Assembly (NCBI GenBank): GCA_030840295.1
Contig: JAVEET010000181.1
Location: 1-36,619 of the forward strand
Length of the DNA stretch: 36,619 nucleotides
Source of the DNA: Pseudonocardiales bacterium
GTDB taxonomy: Bacteria; Actinomycetota; Actinomycetes; Mycobacteriales; Jatrophihabitantaceae
Direction: 5' to 3'
Below, piece by piece: positions 23,126 through 30,848 of the stretch; position 1 is the stretch's first letter, and every line of letters starts with the position of its first letter. Both the position numbers and the translations under genes were made by a program. A model generated the notes under the pieces. It saw only the letters and a program-made list of their open reading frames with translations, made no database searches and had not been told where the DNA came from.

Positions 23126-24397
23126 TCAGCTCCAGAGCCGGTCATGGCTGATCTCGAGATCCCAGGTGGTGGTCGGCGCATCGAAGAACACCGGGTCGTT
23201 CGGGTCGAGGTGTGCACGCATCGCGTCGGGGTCGATGTCGCCGAAGCCGAGGCCGGGTCCGTTCGGAACTGCTATGTAACCGTCCTGGATCAGCGGCGTG
23301 GCGAGCCCGGTGACCAGCCCGCTCCAGAACTCCAGGTCTGCGGCGTGGTGCTCCAGAGCGAGGAAGTTCTCGGTGGCTGCAGCGATGTGCACGCTGGCCA
23401 TCGTGGCGATCGGGGTCGCAGCCAGGTGGAGGGCCATTCCGATGCCGTGCTCCTGAGCGTAGTCACCGATCCGCTTCGTCTCGGCGATGCCTCCTGCGGT
23501 GGCCGGGTCGGGATGGATGATGCGGACCGCGCCTGCCTCCACCAGCGGCTCGAAGTTCTGCTTCAGGTAGATGTCCTCACCTGTACAAGTGGGCGTAGTG
23601 ATGGCCTCGGTCAGCTGGCGCCACTGATCAGTGAGCTGCCACGGGATCATGTCCTCCAGCCACGCCAATGTGAAAGGCTCCAGCGCCCGGCCGATCCGGA
23701 TACACGAATCGATGGCGATGTGGCCGAAATGATCCACTGCGATCGGGATGTCGTAGCCGACGATGGAGCGCACCGTGGCCACGTAGTCGACGAGCTGCTC
23801 GATGCCCTTCTGAGTCACCTGGATGCCCGCGAACGGATGCATCACGGTGTCGATGTTCCGGGCGCCCGGCGCTGCGATCACGGTTCCTGGCGTATCCCAC
23901 AGCAGATCCACGCCGACGTCCATCTTCAGGAACTTGAATCCGCGGTTCTTGCGCTCCAGCAGTACCTTGCCCATCTCCTCGGCGTCCGGTTGGGAAGGCG
24001 TGTCGGCGTAGCACAGGACGTTGTCGCGGAACTTGCCGCCGATCAAGGCGTAGGCGGGAACCCCGTAGGCCTTACCGGCAAGGTCCATCAACGCCATCTC
24101 GATCCCGCTGACGCCGCCGGCCTGCCGGGCGTGATGTCCGAACTGACGCACCTTGCGGAAGATCTTGTCTATATTGCAGGGGTTCTCACCGATCAGCCGG
24201 CTCTTAAGCAGTAGCGCGTAGGTCTTGCTGGCCTGATCGCGCACCTCGCCGTAACCGCTGATCCCTTGGTTCGTGTCGATTCGCACTATGGATGAGCGGA
24301 ATGGCACCCCGACCAGGTTGGCGATCCGCAGGTCGGTTATGCGCAGGTCGGATGGGATGGACGAGCGAGACACGTTGGCCTCTAACGTGGGCTGCAC
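23126..24397 (-). CDS. Mandelate racemase/muconate lactonizing enzyme family sugar-acid dehydratase
   Basis: A 423-residue enolase-superfamily protein of the mandelate racemase group. Metal ligands are seen as AVDHFGH (Asp), AWLEDMIPW (Glu) and CTGEDIY (Glu); FKFLKMDVGVD carries the lysine at the end of the second barrel strand, and LALHLAATP a C-terminal His region. The N-terminal capping domain has ISGYGEVRDQASKTYALLLK. Such proteins dehydrate acid sugars (galactonate, gluconate, fuconate, rhamnonate, aldarates) or epimerise them. The GTG at 24397 is preferred because it has an AAAGG site; 13 more residues are open upstream. It is the third unrelated or distantly related acid-sugar dehydratase of the locus. 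The exact substrate is not predictable. Confidence 0.84.
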   Translation of the reverse strand: MQPTLEANVSRSSIPSDLRITDLRIANLVGVPFRSSIVRIDTNQGISGYGEVRDQASKTYALLLKSRLIGENPCNIDKIFRKVRQFGHHARQAGGVSGIEMALMDLAGKAYGVPAYALIGGKFRDNVLCYADTPSQPDAEEMGKVLLERKNRGFKFLKMDVGVDLLWDTPGTVIAAPGARNIDTVMHPFAGIQVTQKGIEQLVDYVATVRSIVGYDIPIAVDHFGHIAIDSCIRIGRALEPFTLAWLEDMIPWQLTDQWRQLTEAITTPTCTGEDIYLKQNFEPLVEAGAVRIIHPDPATAGGIAETKRIGDYAQEHGIGMALHLAATPIATMASVHIAAATENFLALEHHAADLEFWSGLVTGLATPLIQDGYIAVPNGPGLGFGDIDPDAMRAHLDPNDPVFFDAPTTTWDLEISHDRLWS

Positions 24398-24452
24398 TGG
24401 ACTGCCTTTCCGTTGTGGGGCCGGGTGACGGGTCACGCGGCGATGGTTGAAA

Positions 24453-25280
24453 TCAGCGGCCGGCGTCGTAGCCGAGCCGCCACTGCTGGAAGTCCTGCTC
24501 GATCGGCTCCGCCCAAACCGGGACGTCGATGTCAGCGCTGCCGTAGACCCGCTCGGTTAGCCGCAGTTTGCCGAAGACGTCGCGGATGGCCACGTCCGCC
24601 GAGGCCTCGGCGACCTTCGCGGCGAGGTGGGCGGGGATGAAGATGACTCCGCTGGGCGTGCCGAGCACGACGTCGCCAGGCAGCACGGTCGCCTCGCCGA
24701 TTCTGACCGGGAGGTTGATCCCAGCCAGGCTGACGTCGAGGATTGCAGTCGGATGGGTGCCCCGGCAGAAGACGTTCACCCCCGACAGCGCGGCGATTCC
24801 ATCAAGATCACGGATGCCGCCGTCGATCACAGCTCCGGCTTTGGTGCGTTCGGCCAGCGCCGTCGCGAGGTTATCGCCGATGACCGTGCCGTCCTTGACC
24901 TTGCCGAAGATGTCGGTGACCATCACATCCCCGTCGACGAGACTGTCGATGATCCAGGTGTTCTGGCGGTCACCAGTGAGCTTTCCCTCGCGTGCCCCCG
25001 CCTTGACGACAGTCGCATCGAGGTCGGGCCGATGCGGCAGGAACATCGAGGTGACGGCTCGGCCGACCAGCACCGTCCCAGGCTGGGTCTCGAACCAGCC
25101 GCCGGCGTACTGCCGGTGGTAACCCTCCTCACGCAAAACGCCCCAGGCCTGCTCGATGGTGGCGTTGGACAACGTCTTCAGAACGTCGTCTGGAACCCGG
25201 GGGCGTCCGGAGTCGAACCGCTCGCCGGTCCATTCCGCCGTCAGCTCGACGAGATCGGCGGGCTTAGGAGTGATCTGCAT
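24453..25280 (-). CDS. RraA-like family protein (HMG/CHA-type aldolase or decarboxylase fold)
   Basis: A 275-residue protein of the RraA/dimethylmenaquinone methyltransferase-like family. GDNLATALAERTKAGAVIDGGIRD contains the signature Asn and the Arg-Asp pair, and VLPGDVVLGTPSGVIFIPAHLA the C-terminal conserved turn. True RraA proteins inhibit RNase E, but catabolic members are divalent-metal class II aldolases (4-hydroxy-4-methyl-2-oxoglutarate/4-carboxy-4-hydroxy-2-oxoadipate aldolase) or oxaloacetate decarboxylases. It is longer than regulatory RraA (about 160 residues) by an N-terminal extension of roughly 75 residues. The ATG at 25280 has a GGAG site. Next to the MR/MLE dehydratase gene, a role in splitting a 2-keto-3-deoxy acid is a fair inference. 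Confidence 0.8.
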   Translation of the reverse strand: MQITPKPADLVELTAEWTGERFDSGRPRVPDDVLKTLSNATIEQAWGVLREEGYHRQYAGGWFETQPGTVLVGRAVTSMFLPHRPDLDATVVKAGAREGKLTGDRQNTWIIDSLVDGDVMVTDIFGKVKDGTVIGDNLATALAERTKAGAVIDGGIRDLDGIAALSGVNVFCRGTHPTAILDVSLAGINLPVRIGEATVLPGDVVLGTPSGVIFIPAHLAAKVAEASADVAIRDVFGKLRLTERVYGSADIDVPVWAEPIEQDFQQWRLGYDAGR

Positions 25281-25355
25281 GCTGTGCTCCGTAGTTGGGA
25301 CGAAGTGGCGGCCGAAACCTGGCACGGCCGGCGAACAGGGCGAACGGGGCGGACA

Positions 25356-25389
25356 GAACGGACCGATCGGCCGGTCGGTCAGTCCGTTC
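25356..25389. repeat. Inverted repeat between the IclR and RraA-like genes
   Basis: Arms GAACGGAC (25356-25363) and GTCCGTTC (25382-25389) flank an 18-base GC-rich loop that itself contains complementary CCGATCGG-like sequence. It lies in the 164-bp gap between the end of the IclR gene and the start of the RraA-like gene, both on the minus strand. It could act as a terminator-like hairpin without a T-run, an operator, or an mRNA processing element. Which of these is undecided. Confidence 0.5.
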
Positions 25390-25444
25390 GGACGGCATTG
25401 CAAACGGCCCCGGGGCAAGTGAGCGTCGTCGGTCACTCAGCCGG

Positions 25445-26227
25445 TCAGCGCAACACCTGGGCGATGCTGTTCGCGGCGGCCAGCAACGGTGGCGCGAAGG
25501 TGGCCAACTCCTTGCGCGGGGTCATGAAGGTCACCGTCGAGATGCTGACGCCGCCTAGCAATCGGCGGCTGCCGTCGGCAACCGGAACCCCGATGCACCG
25601 GATCGTCGGCTCGTTCTCCTCGTTGTCGATGGCGTACCCACGGGACCGGATGGCTTCCAGTTCCCGGTGCAGGTCACCGCGGTCGGTGATGGTCGTCGCG
25701 GTGCGCTGAGGCAGTCCGGCACGGGCGATGATCTCGTCGACCTCATCGGCCGGCAGCTGGGACAGGATGGATTTGCCGATTGCGGTGCAGTGCAGCGGCA
25801 GGTGCATACCGACCCGGGAGGCCATCTGGTAGGGCTTGTCGCCGTCCACCTTGTGGATGTACACGGCATGGTCGCCGCTGCGTAGCGCCAGGTGAACGGT
25901 ATGCCCGCCGGCCAGTTGCTGCAGGTCACGCAGCAGGTCGTGCACCCCGTCGTTGGCATCGCCCATCACCTGAGCGGCAAAGGCGCGCAACTGGGGACCG
26001 ACACCGTACTGTCCGCCGCCCACGGCCACGAGATAGCCCTCGGCGGTGAGCAGCACGGCCAACCGGTGCGCGGTCGACTTGGGAATGCCCGCCCGCAGCG
26101 TGATGTCGGCGAGCCGGTGGGGACCGTTGGGAGCGGCAACTGCCTCGAGCACGCGCAGGATCTTTTCTGCCGCCGCCCCGGCATTGCGGCCGGGCGGGCC
26201 GTCCCCCGGTTGCTGCGACATACTCAT
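25445..26227 (-). CDS. IclR family transcriptional regulator
   Basis: A 260-residue regulator. The winged helix-turn-helix lies at about residues 20-80 (KILRVLEAVAAPNGPHRLADITLRAG, IPKSTAHRLAVLLTAEGYL), and the IclR effector-binding domain from about 90 to the end (MHLPLHCTAIGKSILSQLP, GYAIDNEENEPTIRCIGVPV, GGVSISTVT). IclR proteins bind small acids such as 2-keto-3-deoxygluconate (KdgR), glyoxylate or aromatic acids. The ATG at 26227 has a GGAG site at normal spacing. It lies within unit D, between the SDR and RraA-like genes. It is the better candidate for recognising the TTCCRNNNNNYGGAA palindrome of this locus, because IclR operators are often short palindromes of this size; that link is inference. 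Confidence 0.92.
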   Translation of the reverse strand: MSMSQQPGDGPPGRNAGAAAEKILRVLEAVAAPNGPHRLADITLRAGIPKSTAHRLAVLLTAEGYLVAVGGGQYGVGPQLRAFAAQVMGDANDGVHDLLRDLQQLAGGHTVHLALRSGDHAVYIHKVDGDKPYQMASRVGMHLPLHCTAIGKSILSQLPADEVDEIIARAGLPQRTATTITDRGDLHRELEAIRSRGYAIDNEENEPTIRCIGVPVADGSRRLLGGVSISTVTFMTPRKELATFAPPLLAAANSIAQVLR

Positions 26228-26298
26228 CAGGGCTCCAGTTGCGCGATTGCCGCCAATACAAACACATGCTCTCCCTCACTCCGCGCCGGGACCGGCAA

Positions 26299-27057
26299 TC
26301 AGATCAGCAGCTGTCCACCGGAGACGTTCACTTCGACGCCGACGGCGTGCTGGGCCCGGTCAGAGGCCAGGAACGCGAACCAGCCGCTGATGTCTTCGGG
26401 CTGGCCAACACGTCCGATCGGGGTGTTTTGACGCAGGCCGTCGAGGGCACCGGGCTGCTCCAGCCAGCCGTCCCTCGTCATCGCAGTGTCGATGTTGCCC
26501 GGCGACACGCAGTTGACGTTGATGTTGTGCGGGGCCGCGAACCGGGCCAGATCCTTCGTGTAGGCCAGGATGCCGCCGAACGCCGCCCCATAACCGGGGA
26601 TGCTGGCTGAGACACCGTGTGCGGTGAAGGAGCACATATTGATGATCTTGCCGTAGCGCCGCTCGATCATTCCGGGCAACACGGATTGGCAGCCGATGAA
26701 CACGCCATTGAGGTGACCGCTGACCTGCCGTTGCCACTCGTCGTCATCAGTGTCCAAGTGCCCTGTCTTGGCGCCCGGACCGGCTACATTGCACACGATG
26801 TCGACCGCGCCGATCCCGGCGGCGACCTCGGCCAGCAGCGCAGTCCAGGACTGCCGGCTGGTCACGTCCAGCTCGACCGCCACGCATGAGAATCCCTTGT
26901 CGGTGAGGGCAGCTGCCACGAGTTGGGCCCCTTCGAGGTTGAGGTCGGCGGCAACCACCATGGCCCCCTCGGAGGCCAGCTCGACGGCAACCGCTCGGCC
27001 CATTCCCGAGGCGGCGCCCGTGACCACTGCTACTCGTCCGTTCAACTGAAGGTCCAC
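26299..27057 (-). CDS. SDR family protein lacking the usual catalytic lysine
   Basis: A 252-residue classical SDR by fold: VDLQLNGRVAVVTGAASGMG at the start, NVAGPGAKTG, a Ser in INMCSFTAHG and GVEVNVSGGQLLI at the end. The expected YxxxK motif reads YGAAFGG: the Tyr is at the correct distance of 13 from the Ser, but the Lys position is Phe. The next Lys (AYTK) lies ten residues further on. The NAG motif is also altered, to NVAG. The GTG at 27057 is chosen since SDR homology begins there. It sits between the permease and IclR genes. It could use a modified mechanism, be a non-catalytic ligand-binding subunit, or act on a substrate that supplies its own proton relay. Confidence 0.8.
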   Translation of the reverse strand: MDLQLNGRVAVVTGAASGMGRAVAVELASEGAMVVAADLNLEGAQLVAAALTDKGFSCVAVELDVTSRQSWTALLAEVAAGIGAVDIVCNVAGPGAKTGHLDTDDDEWQRQVSGHLNGVFIGCQSVLPGMIERRYGKIINMCSFTAHGVSASIPGYGAAFGGILAYTKDLARFAAPHNINVNCVSPGNIDTAMTRDGWLEQPGALDGLRQNTPIGRVGQPEDISGWFAFLASDRAQHAVGVEVNVSGGQLLI

Positions 27058-27090
27058 GTAAGCCTGCTTTCTCGAAGGTTTGCTCGGGGT

Positions 27091-27130
27091 TGCTGGGCGG
27101 GTGCTGGGACGTTGCTGGGACGTTGCTGGG
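27091..27130. repeat. Imperfect tandem repeats of TGCTGGGACGT
   Basis: Two exact 11-bp copies (27102-27112 and 27113-27123) are flanked by partial copies of TGCTGGG at 27091 and 27124. They fill most of the 79-bp gap between the end of the second permease gene and the SDR gene start. The stretch has no hairpin with a T-run, so it is not a clear terminator. It may be a slippage product. Confidence 0.75.
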
Positions 27131-27136
27131 AAGGGG

Positions 27137-28054
27137 TCAGCCCTTGACGGCACCAGCCGTGAGGCCGCGCACCAGGAAACGTTGCAGGACGGCGAAGAGG
27201 ATCGCCAACGGAACGGTGCTGATGACCACGCCGGCGTCGAGCAGACCCCAGTCCACGACGTCGCGGCCGAACATCCCCGCAATACCGACAGTCAGCGTGA
27301 ATTTGCTGCCGCTGCTGATGAACGTGATCGCGAAGAGAAACTCCTGCCAGGCGAGGATGAAGCAGAAGATCGCGGTGGCCATCAGGCCGGTCGCACTGAT
27401 CGGCAACACGATCCGGAAGAAGATGGTGAACTCCCCCGCACCGTCCACCCGGGCCGCCTCCTCGAGTTCGAGGGGCAACTCGGAGAAGAAGCCCCGCAAC
27501 ATCCAGGTGCTGAACGGGATCGCGAAGGCGTTGTAGGCGATGAACAGCGAGGAGTAGGTATCGATCAGGTTGAAGCTCTTGAACCAGATGAACAGCGGGA
27601 TCAGAACCGCGATAAGCGGCAGCATCTGGGTGACCAGGATGAGGAATCCGGCAAAGCCGCGCCCGGGAAACCGGAATCGGGCCAGGGCATACCCGGCGAA
27701 GGCGGAGATGGAGGTGGCGATCAGTGCCGTAACGACCGCGACCAGCGCGCTGTTGGCGAAGTACCGGGCGTAGTCGTATTGCTTGAACAGATGGACGTAG
27801 TTCTGCACCGTAAAGTGACTGCTCAGCAGCGCCTTGCCCTGGTCACCGAGTAACTCGTTGGTCGGTTTGAACGATCCGATCAGCATCCAGAGAAAGGGGA
27901 CCAGGACGAAGCAGCCAACCAGGATCAACCCGAGGTAGGTGATCCGATGACGTTCGCGGGGTCGGTGGCCAGACGTGTCGGTCACCGGCTTGGCGGTATG
28001 GACCGAGCCTGGGACCTCGTCGTCGGGCACACTCTTCGACAGTGCCTTGGTCAT
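27137..28054 (-). CDS. Carbohydrate ABC transporter permease (MalG type)
   Basis: A 305-residue inner-membrane protein with a cytoplasmic N-terminus and about six transmembrane helices, beginning with ITYLGLILVGCFVLVPFLWML. The binding-protein-dependent transport signature is the EAA loop LEEAARVDGAGEFTIFFRIVLP near residue 200, which contacts the ATPase. The C-terminus, AVLQRFLVRGLTAGAVKG, is typical of MalG-like proteins. The ATG at 28054 follows a GAGGAGG site, 11 bases after the first permease stop. With its partner permease and the binding lipoprotein it forms a CUT1 family sugar importer. No ATP-binding protein is encoded in the window. Confidence 0.93.
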   Translation of the reverse strand: MTKALSKSVPDDEVPGSVHTAKPVTDTSGHRPRERHRITYLGLILVGCFVLVPFLWMLIGSFKPTNELLGDQGKALLSSHFTVQNYVHLFKQYDYARYFANSALVAVVTALIATSISAFAGYALARFRFPGRGFAGFLILVTQMLPLIAVLIPLFIWFKSFNLIDTYSSLFIAYNAFAIPFSTWMLRGFFSELPLELEEAARVDGAGEFTIFFRIVLPISATGLMATAIFCFILAWQEFLFAITFISSGSKFTLTVGIAGMFGRDVVDWGLLDAGVVISTVPLAILFAVLQRFLVRGLTAGAVKG

Positions 28055-28065
28055 CGTCGGCCTCC

Positions 28066-29025
28066 TCAGATCGATCTCACGAGCCGTCGGTACGCGTACA
28101 GATAGGCCGCGGTGACGAGGCCCATCAGCACCAGGATCACCATGGCGATCGCGGTTGCGTAGCCGACCTGCCCGACACCGAATGCCTGCTGGTAGGCCAG
28201 CATCACGAGCGTCGTGGTGGAGTAGTACGGACCTCCGTAGGTCATCACGTAGATGAGGTCGATCGAGTTGAACGTCCAGATCAGGCCGAGTAGCGACGCG
28301 ATCAGCATCGTCGCCCGGATGCCTGGCACGGTGACGTGCCAGAAGGAACGGGCCTTCGAAGCCCCGTCCACCCGGGCTGCTTCGTACAGATCAGATGGCA
28401 CGGCCTGCATCGCGGCCAGGAACATCACCGCGAAGAAAGGGAAACCCTTCCAGGCGCTGGTGAAGATGAGCACCGGCATCGCCGTCGAACCGTGCGACAG
28501 CCACGGGTAGTTCTCCGGGATGATGCCGCCGGTCAGGCCAAGGTGGTACAGAACGGTGTTGACCAGGCCGTTACTGGTGAACAGCAGGGCGAACATCATC
28601 CCGGCGAGCGCCCCGGGTACCACCCACGGGATCAGCACGAGTCCGCGGAAAAATGCCCGGAACCGAACGGACTGGTTGAGCAGGACCGCAGCCAACAGGC
28701 CAAGCAGGAACTGGCAGGCAACTGAAGCCAGTGTGTAGTACGCCGTTTGACCGAGAGCCCGCCAGAACAGCGAATCGTGCAGCAAATCCCGGTAATTCTG
28801 CAGACCGACGAAGGGCTTCGAACGCGGCCGGAACAAGCTGAAGCTGTGCAGGCTGGTCCACATCCCACGGGCCATCGGGACGAAGTCCACGAAGATCAGG
28901 ATGATCATCGCCGGCGCGAGGAAGACATACCCCAACTGATAACGCTTGAGTTCCCTGCGGAATTGGCGCCAGTGGGTGGAACGTCGCTTCGTCTGTGAGC
29001 GTGGCACGCTGGACAGCGCGGTCAT
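28066..29025 (-). CDS. Carbohydrate ABC transporter permease (MalF type)
   Basis: A 319-residue membrane protein with about six transmembrane helices, starting with LGYVFLAPAMIILIFVDFVPMA. The EAA loop DLYEAARVDGASKARSFWHVTVPGIR is present near residue 225, and the family-typical YNRALGQT-like and IPWVVPGALAGMMFALLF segments can be seen. It pairs with the MalG-type permease to form the translocation channel of a CUT1 sugar importer. The ATG at 29025 follows an AGGAGGAG site, 49 bases after the binding-protein stop. The arrangement of binding protein, MalF-like, MalG-like is the standard order. Confidence 0.93.
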   Translation of the reverse strand: MTALSSVPRSQTKRRSTHWRQFRRELKRYQLGYVFLAPAMIILIFVDFVPMARGMWTSLHSFSLFRPRSKPFVGLQNYRDLLHDSLFWRALGQTAYYTLASVACQFLLGLLAAVLLNQSVRFRAFFRGLVLIPWVVPGALAGMMFALLFTSNGLVNTVLYHLGLTGGIIPENYPWLSHGSTAMPVLIFTSAWKGFPFFAVMFLAAMQAVPSDLYEAARVDGASKARSFWHVTVPGIRATMLIASLLGLIWTFNSIDLIYVMTYGGPYYSTTTLVMLAYQQAFGVGQVGYATAIAMVILVLMGLVTAAYLYAYRRLVRSI

Positions 29026-29074
29026 CTAGCTCCTCCTGAACGTGGTGTCTTGGCTGTTGGCTGCCCCACGGCGG

Positions 29075-30484
29075 TCAGCTGTTGGCAGTCTTCACGCCGT
29101 TCTTCTGCAACCCCTTGACGACCTGCTCCTGGATCTTCTTGGCCATGTCCTGCTCGGAAACCTGACCGTTGAACGCACCCTGCAACAGCGGTGGCACGAT
29201 CGTGTCCAGCAGGGACTCCAGACCCGTGGCCCACACCGGGAACATCAACGGCGTGGACTCCATTGCCTTCAGGTAGCCCTGATAGAGCGGGTTGGCCGAC
29301 CAGTAGGCATCCGAGCGGGCGGCCTTCGAGGCAGGGATCATGCCGTTGGCCTTGCAATACAGCTTCTCGCCCTCGTCACTACCTAGGAAGTCGATCCAGG
29401 TGAACGCCTGGTCGACGACACCCTGCTTCTGCGAGGACTTGAAGATGCCCGCCGCTCCGCCGCCGTACACGCTGGTGTTGCCTGCCGGTCCGGTGGGCAG
29501 TGGCATCGACACCAGGTCGAAGCCGTTCTTCTTGAAGGTGGCCTGAGTTGCGGTGATATTCCAGGGGCCCTGCCAGGCTATCGCCGCCTTGCCCGCGATG
29601 AAGTTGGCGTCCCGCTGTTGGTAGGTGTCCGACGGCGCACTCGGAACGGCTACCCCGGACTTGTACAGGTTGAGGTACCACTTGATTCCCTCGACGGTTT
29701 CAGGACTGTCGAAGACCAGGGGTTCTGGAGTGGTGCTCTTGGTGTCGCCGGCGACCCACTTACCCCCGTAGGCGTAAACGGCCATCAGGAAGATCTGCAC
29801 CGGGTCGCCGATGCCGTTGCCATCGAGCGTGACGCCCCATTGCTTGCCGGTCTGGGTCACCGCCTTACAGATGTCCTGGAACTCGGCGGTGGTCCAGGTC
29901 GCGCCCAGCTTCACCCCGGCCTTGTCCAGCATTGTCTTGTTGACCATCACGGCGGTGGCGCCGGCGAACCATGGCAGGCCGAACAGGTGGACTTTGCCGT
30001 CATCGCCCTGCGTCGAGTACTGGTCGATGGCCATCTGGTCGTAGCGGGCAAGCACTTCTGGCTTCACCCGGTCATCGAGCGGTAGCACCATGCCGGCAGC
30101 GGCGTAGTCGGCCGGCCACGCCATCCGTCCCACGTTCGGCAGGCTGTTGCCCTGACCGAGGGTGAGCATCTTGGAGCGGGCCTGCTCCCACGGGATCTCG
30201 GTGAACTTCAATTCGATGTCGGGGTTTTTGGCCCGGAACGCCTGGTAGACCGCCGCGTACGCAGCCCGATCCAGCGGGCGGGTGTCGTGTTCGACGTTGG
30301 TCAGCGTCGCCTTGCCCGTCTTCGGCTTCGCCGCGGATGACGAGGACCCAGATCCGCACGCGCTGAGAGCCATTGCTGCTGCTGCCGCGCCACCGAAGCC
30401 GGCCGCCGCCTTGAGGATCGTGCGTCGGGTAGGTCCGCTCGGGGGGTTCCAGTTGTGCTGCGTGCTGTTCATCTTTTCGAACAC
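29075..30484 (-). CDS. ABC transporter sugar-binding lipoprotein (extracellular solute-binding family 1)
   Basis: A 469-residue exported binding protein. The N-terminus has a twin-arginine motif (TRRTILK, Arg 20-21) and then a lipobox LSAC with the acylated Cys at 43, so it is predicted to be a Tat-exported lipoprotein held on the outer face of the membrane. The mature part has family 1 features: VPFE-like EIPWEQARSKMLTLGQGNSLPNV, GLPWFAGATAVMVNKTMLDKAGV and GKAAIAWQGPWNI. It would capture the sugar or oligosaccharide used by this locus. The GTG at 30484 has an AGGAAGGG site; ATG at 30472 is an alternative. It heads unit D, with the palindrome at 30543 about 59 bases upstream. Confidence 0.92.
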   Translation of the reverse strand: MFEKMNSTQHNWNPPSGPTRRTILKAAAGFGGAAAAAMALSACGSGSSSSAAKPKTGKATLTNVEHDTRPLDRAAYAAVYQAFRAKNPDIELKFTEIPWEQARSKMLTLGQGNSLPNVGRMAWPADYAAAGMVLPLDDRVKPEVLARYDQMAIDQYSTQGDDGKVHLFGLPWFAGATAVMVNKTMLDKAGVKLGATWTTAEFQDICKAVTQTGKQWGVTLDGNGIGDPVQIFLMAVYAYGGKWVAGDTKSTTPEPLVFDSPETVEGIKWYLNLYKSGVAVPSAPSDTYQQRDANFIAGKAAIAWQGPWNITATQATFKKNGFDLVSMPLPTGPAGNTSVYGGGAAGIFKSSQKQGVVDQAFTWIDFLGSDEGEKLYCKANGMIPASKAARSDAYWSANPLYQGYLKAMESTPLMFPVWATGLESLLDTIVPPLLQGAFNGQVSEQDMAKKIQEQVVKGLQKNGVKTANS

Positions 30485-30542
30485 TCACCCTTCCTGGCGA
30501 TCACATGGATGAAATCGAATTGCTCTGCCGGTCGTGCGAGAG

Positions 30543-30559
30543 ATTCCACTGAGCGGAAT
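30543..30559 (-). promoter_or_regulatory. Palindromic operator site 3, before unit D
   Basis: ATTCCACTGAGCGGAAT contains the core TTCCANNNNNCGGAA. Read toward unit D, it is directly preceded by TGAGACAAC, the element also found next to site 1; the 26-base block shared with 6765-6790 has five differences. It lies 59 bases upstream of the binding-protein gene, a usual position for a promoter. TGAGAC could serve as a -35 element with the palindrome lying between it and the -10 region, but no good -10 hexamer is visible. Confidence 0.6.
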
Positions 30560-30599
30560 GTTGTCTCACCTGGCTGGATATGTGGCACACTAGGGCGAT

Positions 30600-30648
30600 G
30601 AATTCGAGGTGTCAATGGTTGCGACGCCATGTCGGAGGTCTCGAATTC
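30600..30648. repeat. Inverted repeat GAATTCGAG / CTCGAATTC
   Basis: Perfect 9-base arms at 30600-30608 and 30640-30648 are separated by 31 bases. Each arm contains the TCGAATT box or its complement, which also occurs once more at 30515. The spacing is about three helical turns between arm starts plus part of another, so a dimer of dimers or a looped repressor could bind. It may serve the second regulator of the locus. Confidence 0.5.
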
Positions 30649-30848
30649 GCATCGCTACAACCACATCACGCGACTTGTTCGCAAGGTTTCGTCGGACCCT
30701 CGGGCGTCGCGCGTTCTCGCAAGGCGCCCGCATTCTCGACAGAGCAGGAGCATGAAATGGCGAGCCATCACGATCCGTTGGCGCTTGCGCAACCCGGCAG
30801 CCACGGTGACCAATGTTGCTGCGGGCGTCCGCCCATCGCGGGGTTGCG

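Larger units (their letters stand above)
30485..30848. other. Divergent control region between unit D and the KDG kinase
   Basis: A 364-bp region with no convincing gene. It holds the operator-like palindrome at 30543-30559, three TCGAATT boxes (30515-30521, 30641-30647, and in reverse at 30601-30607) and an inverted repeat with 9-base arms at 30600-30648. A short frame beginning with ATG at 30752, behind a GCAGGAGC site, reads into the kinase in another frame; its composition is not protein-like and it is not called. Confidence 0.55.
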
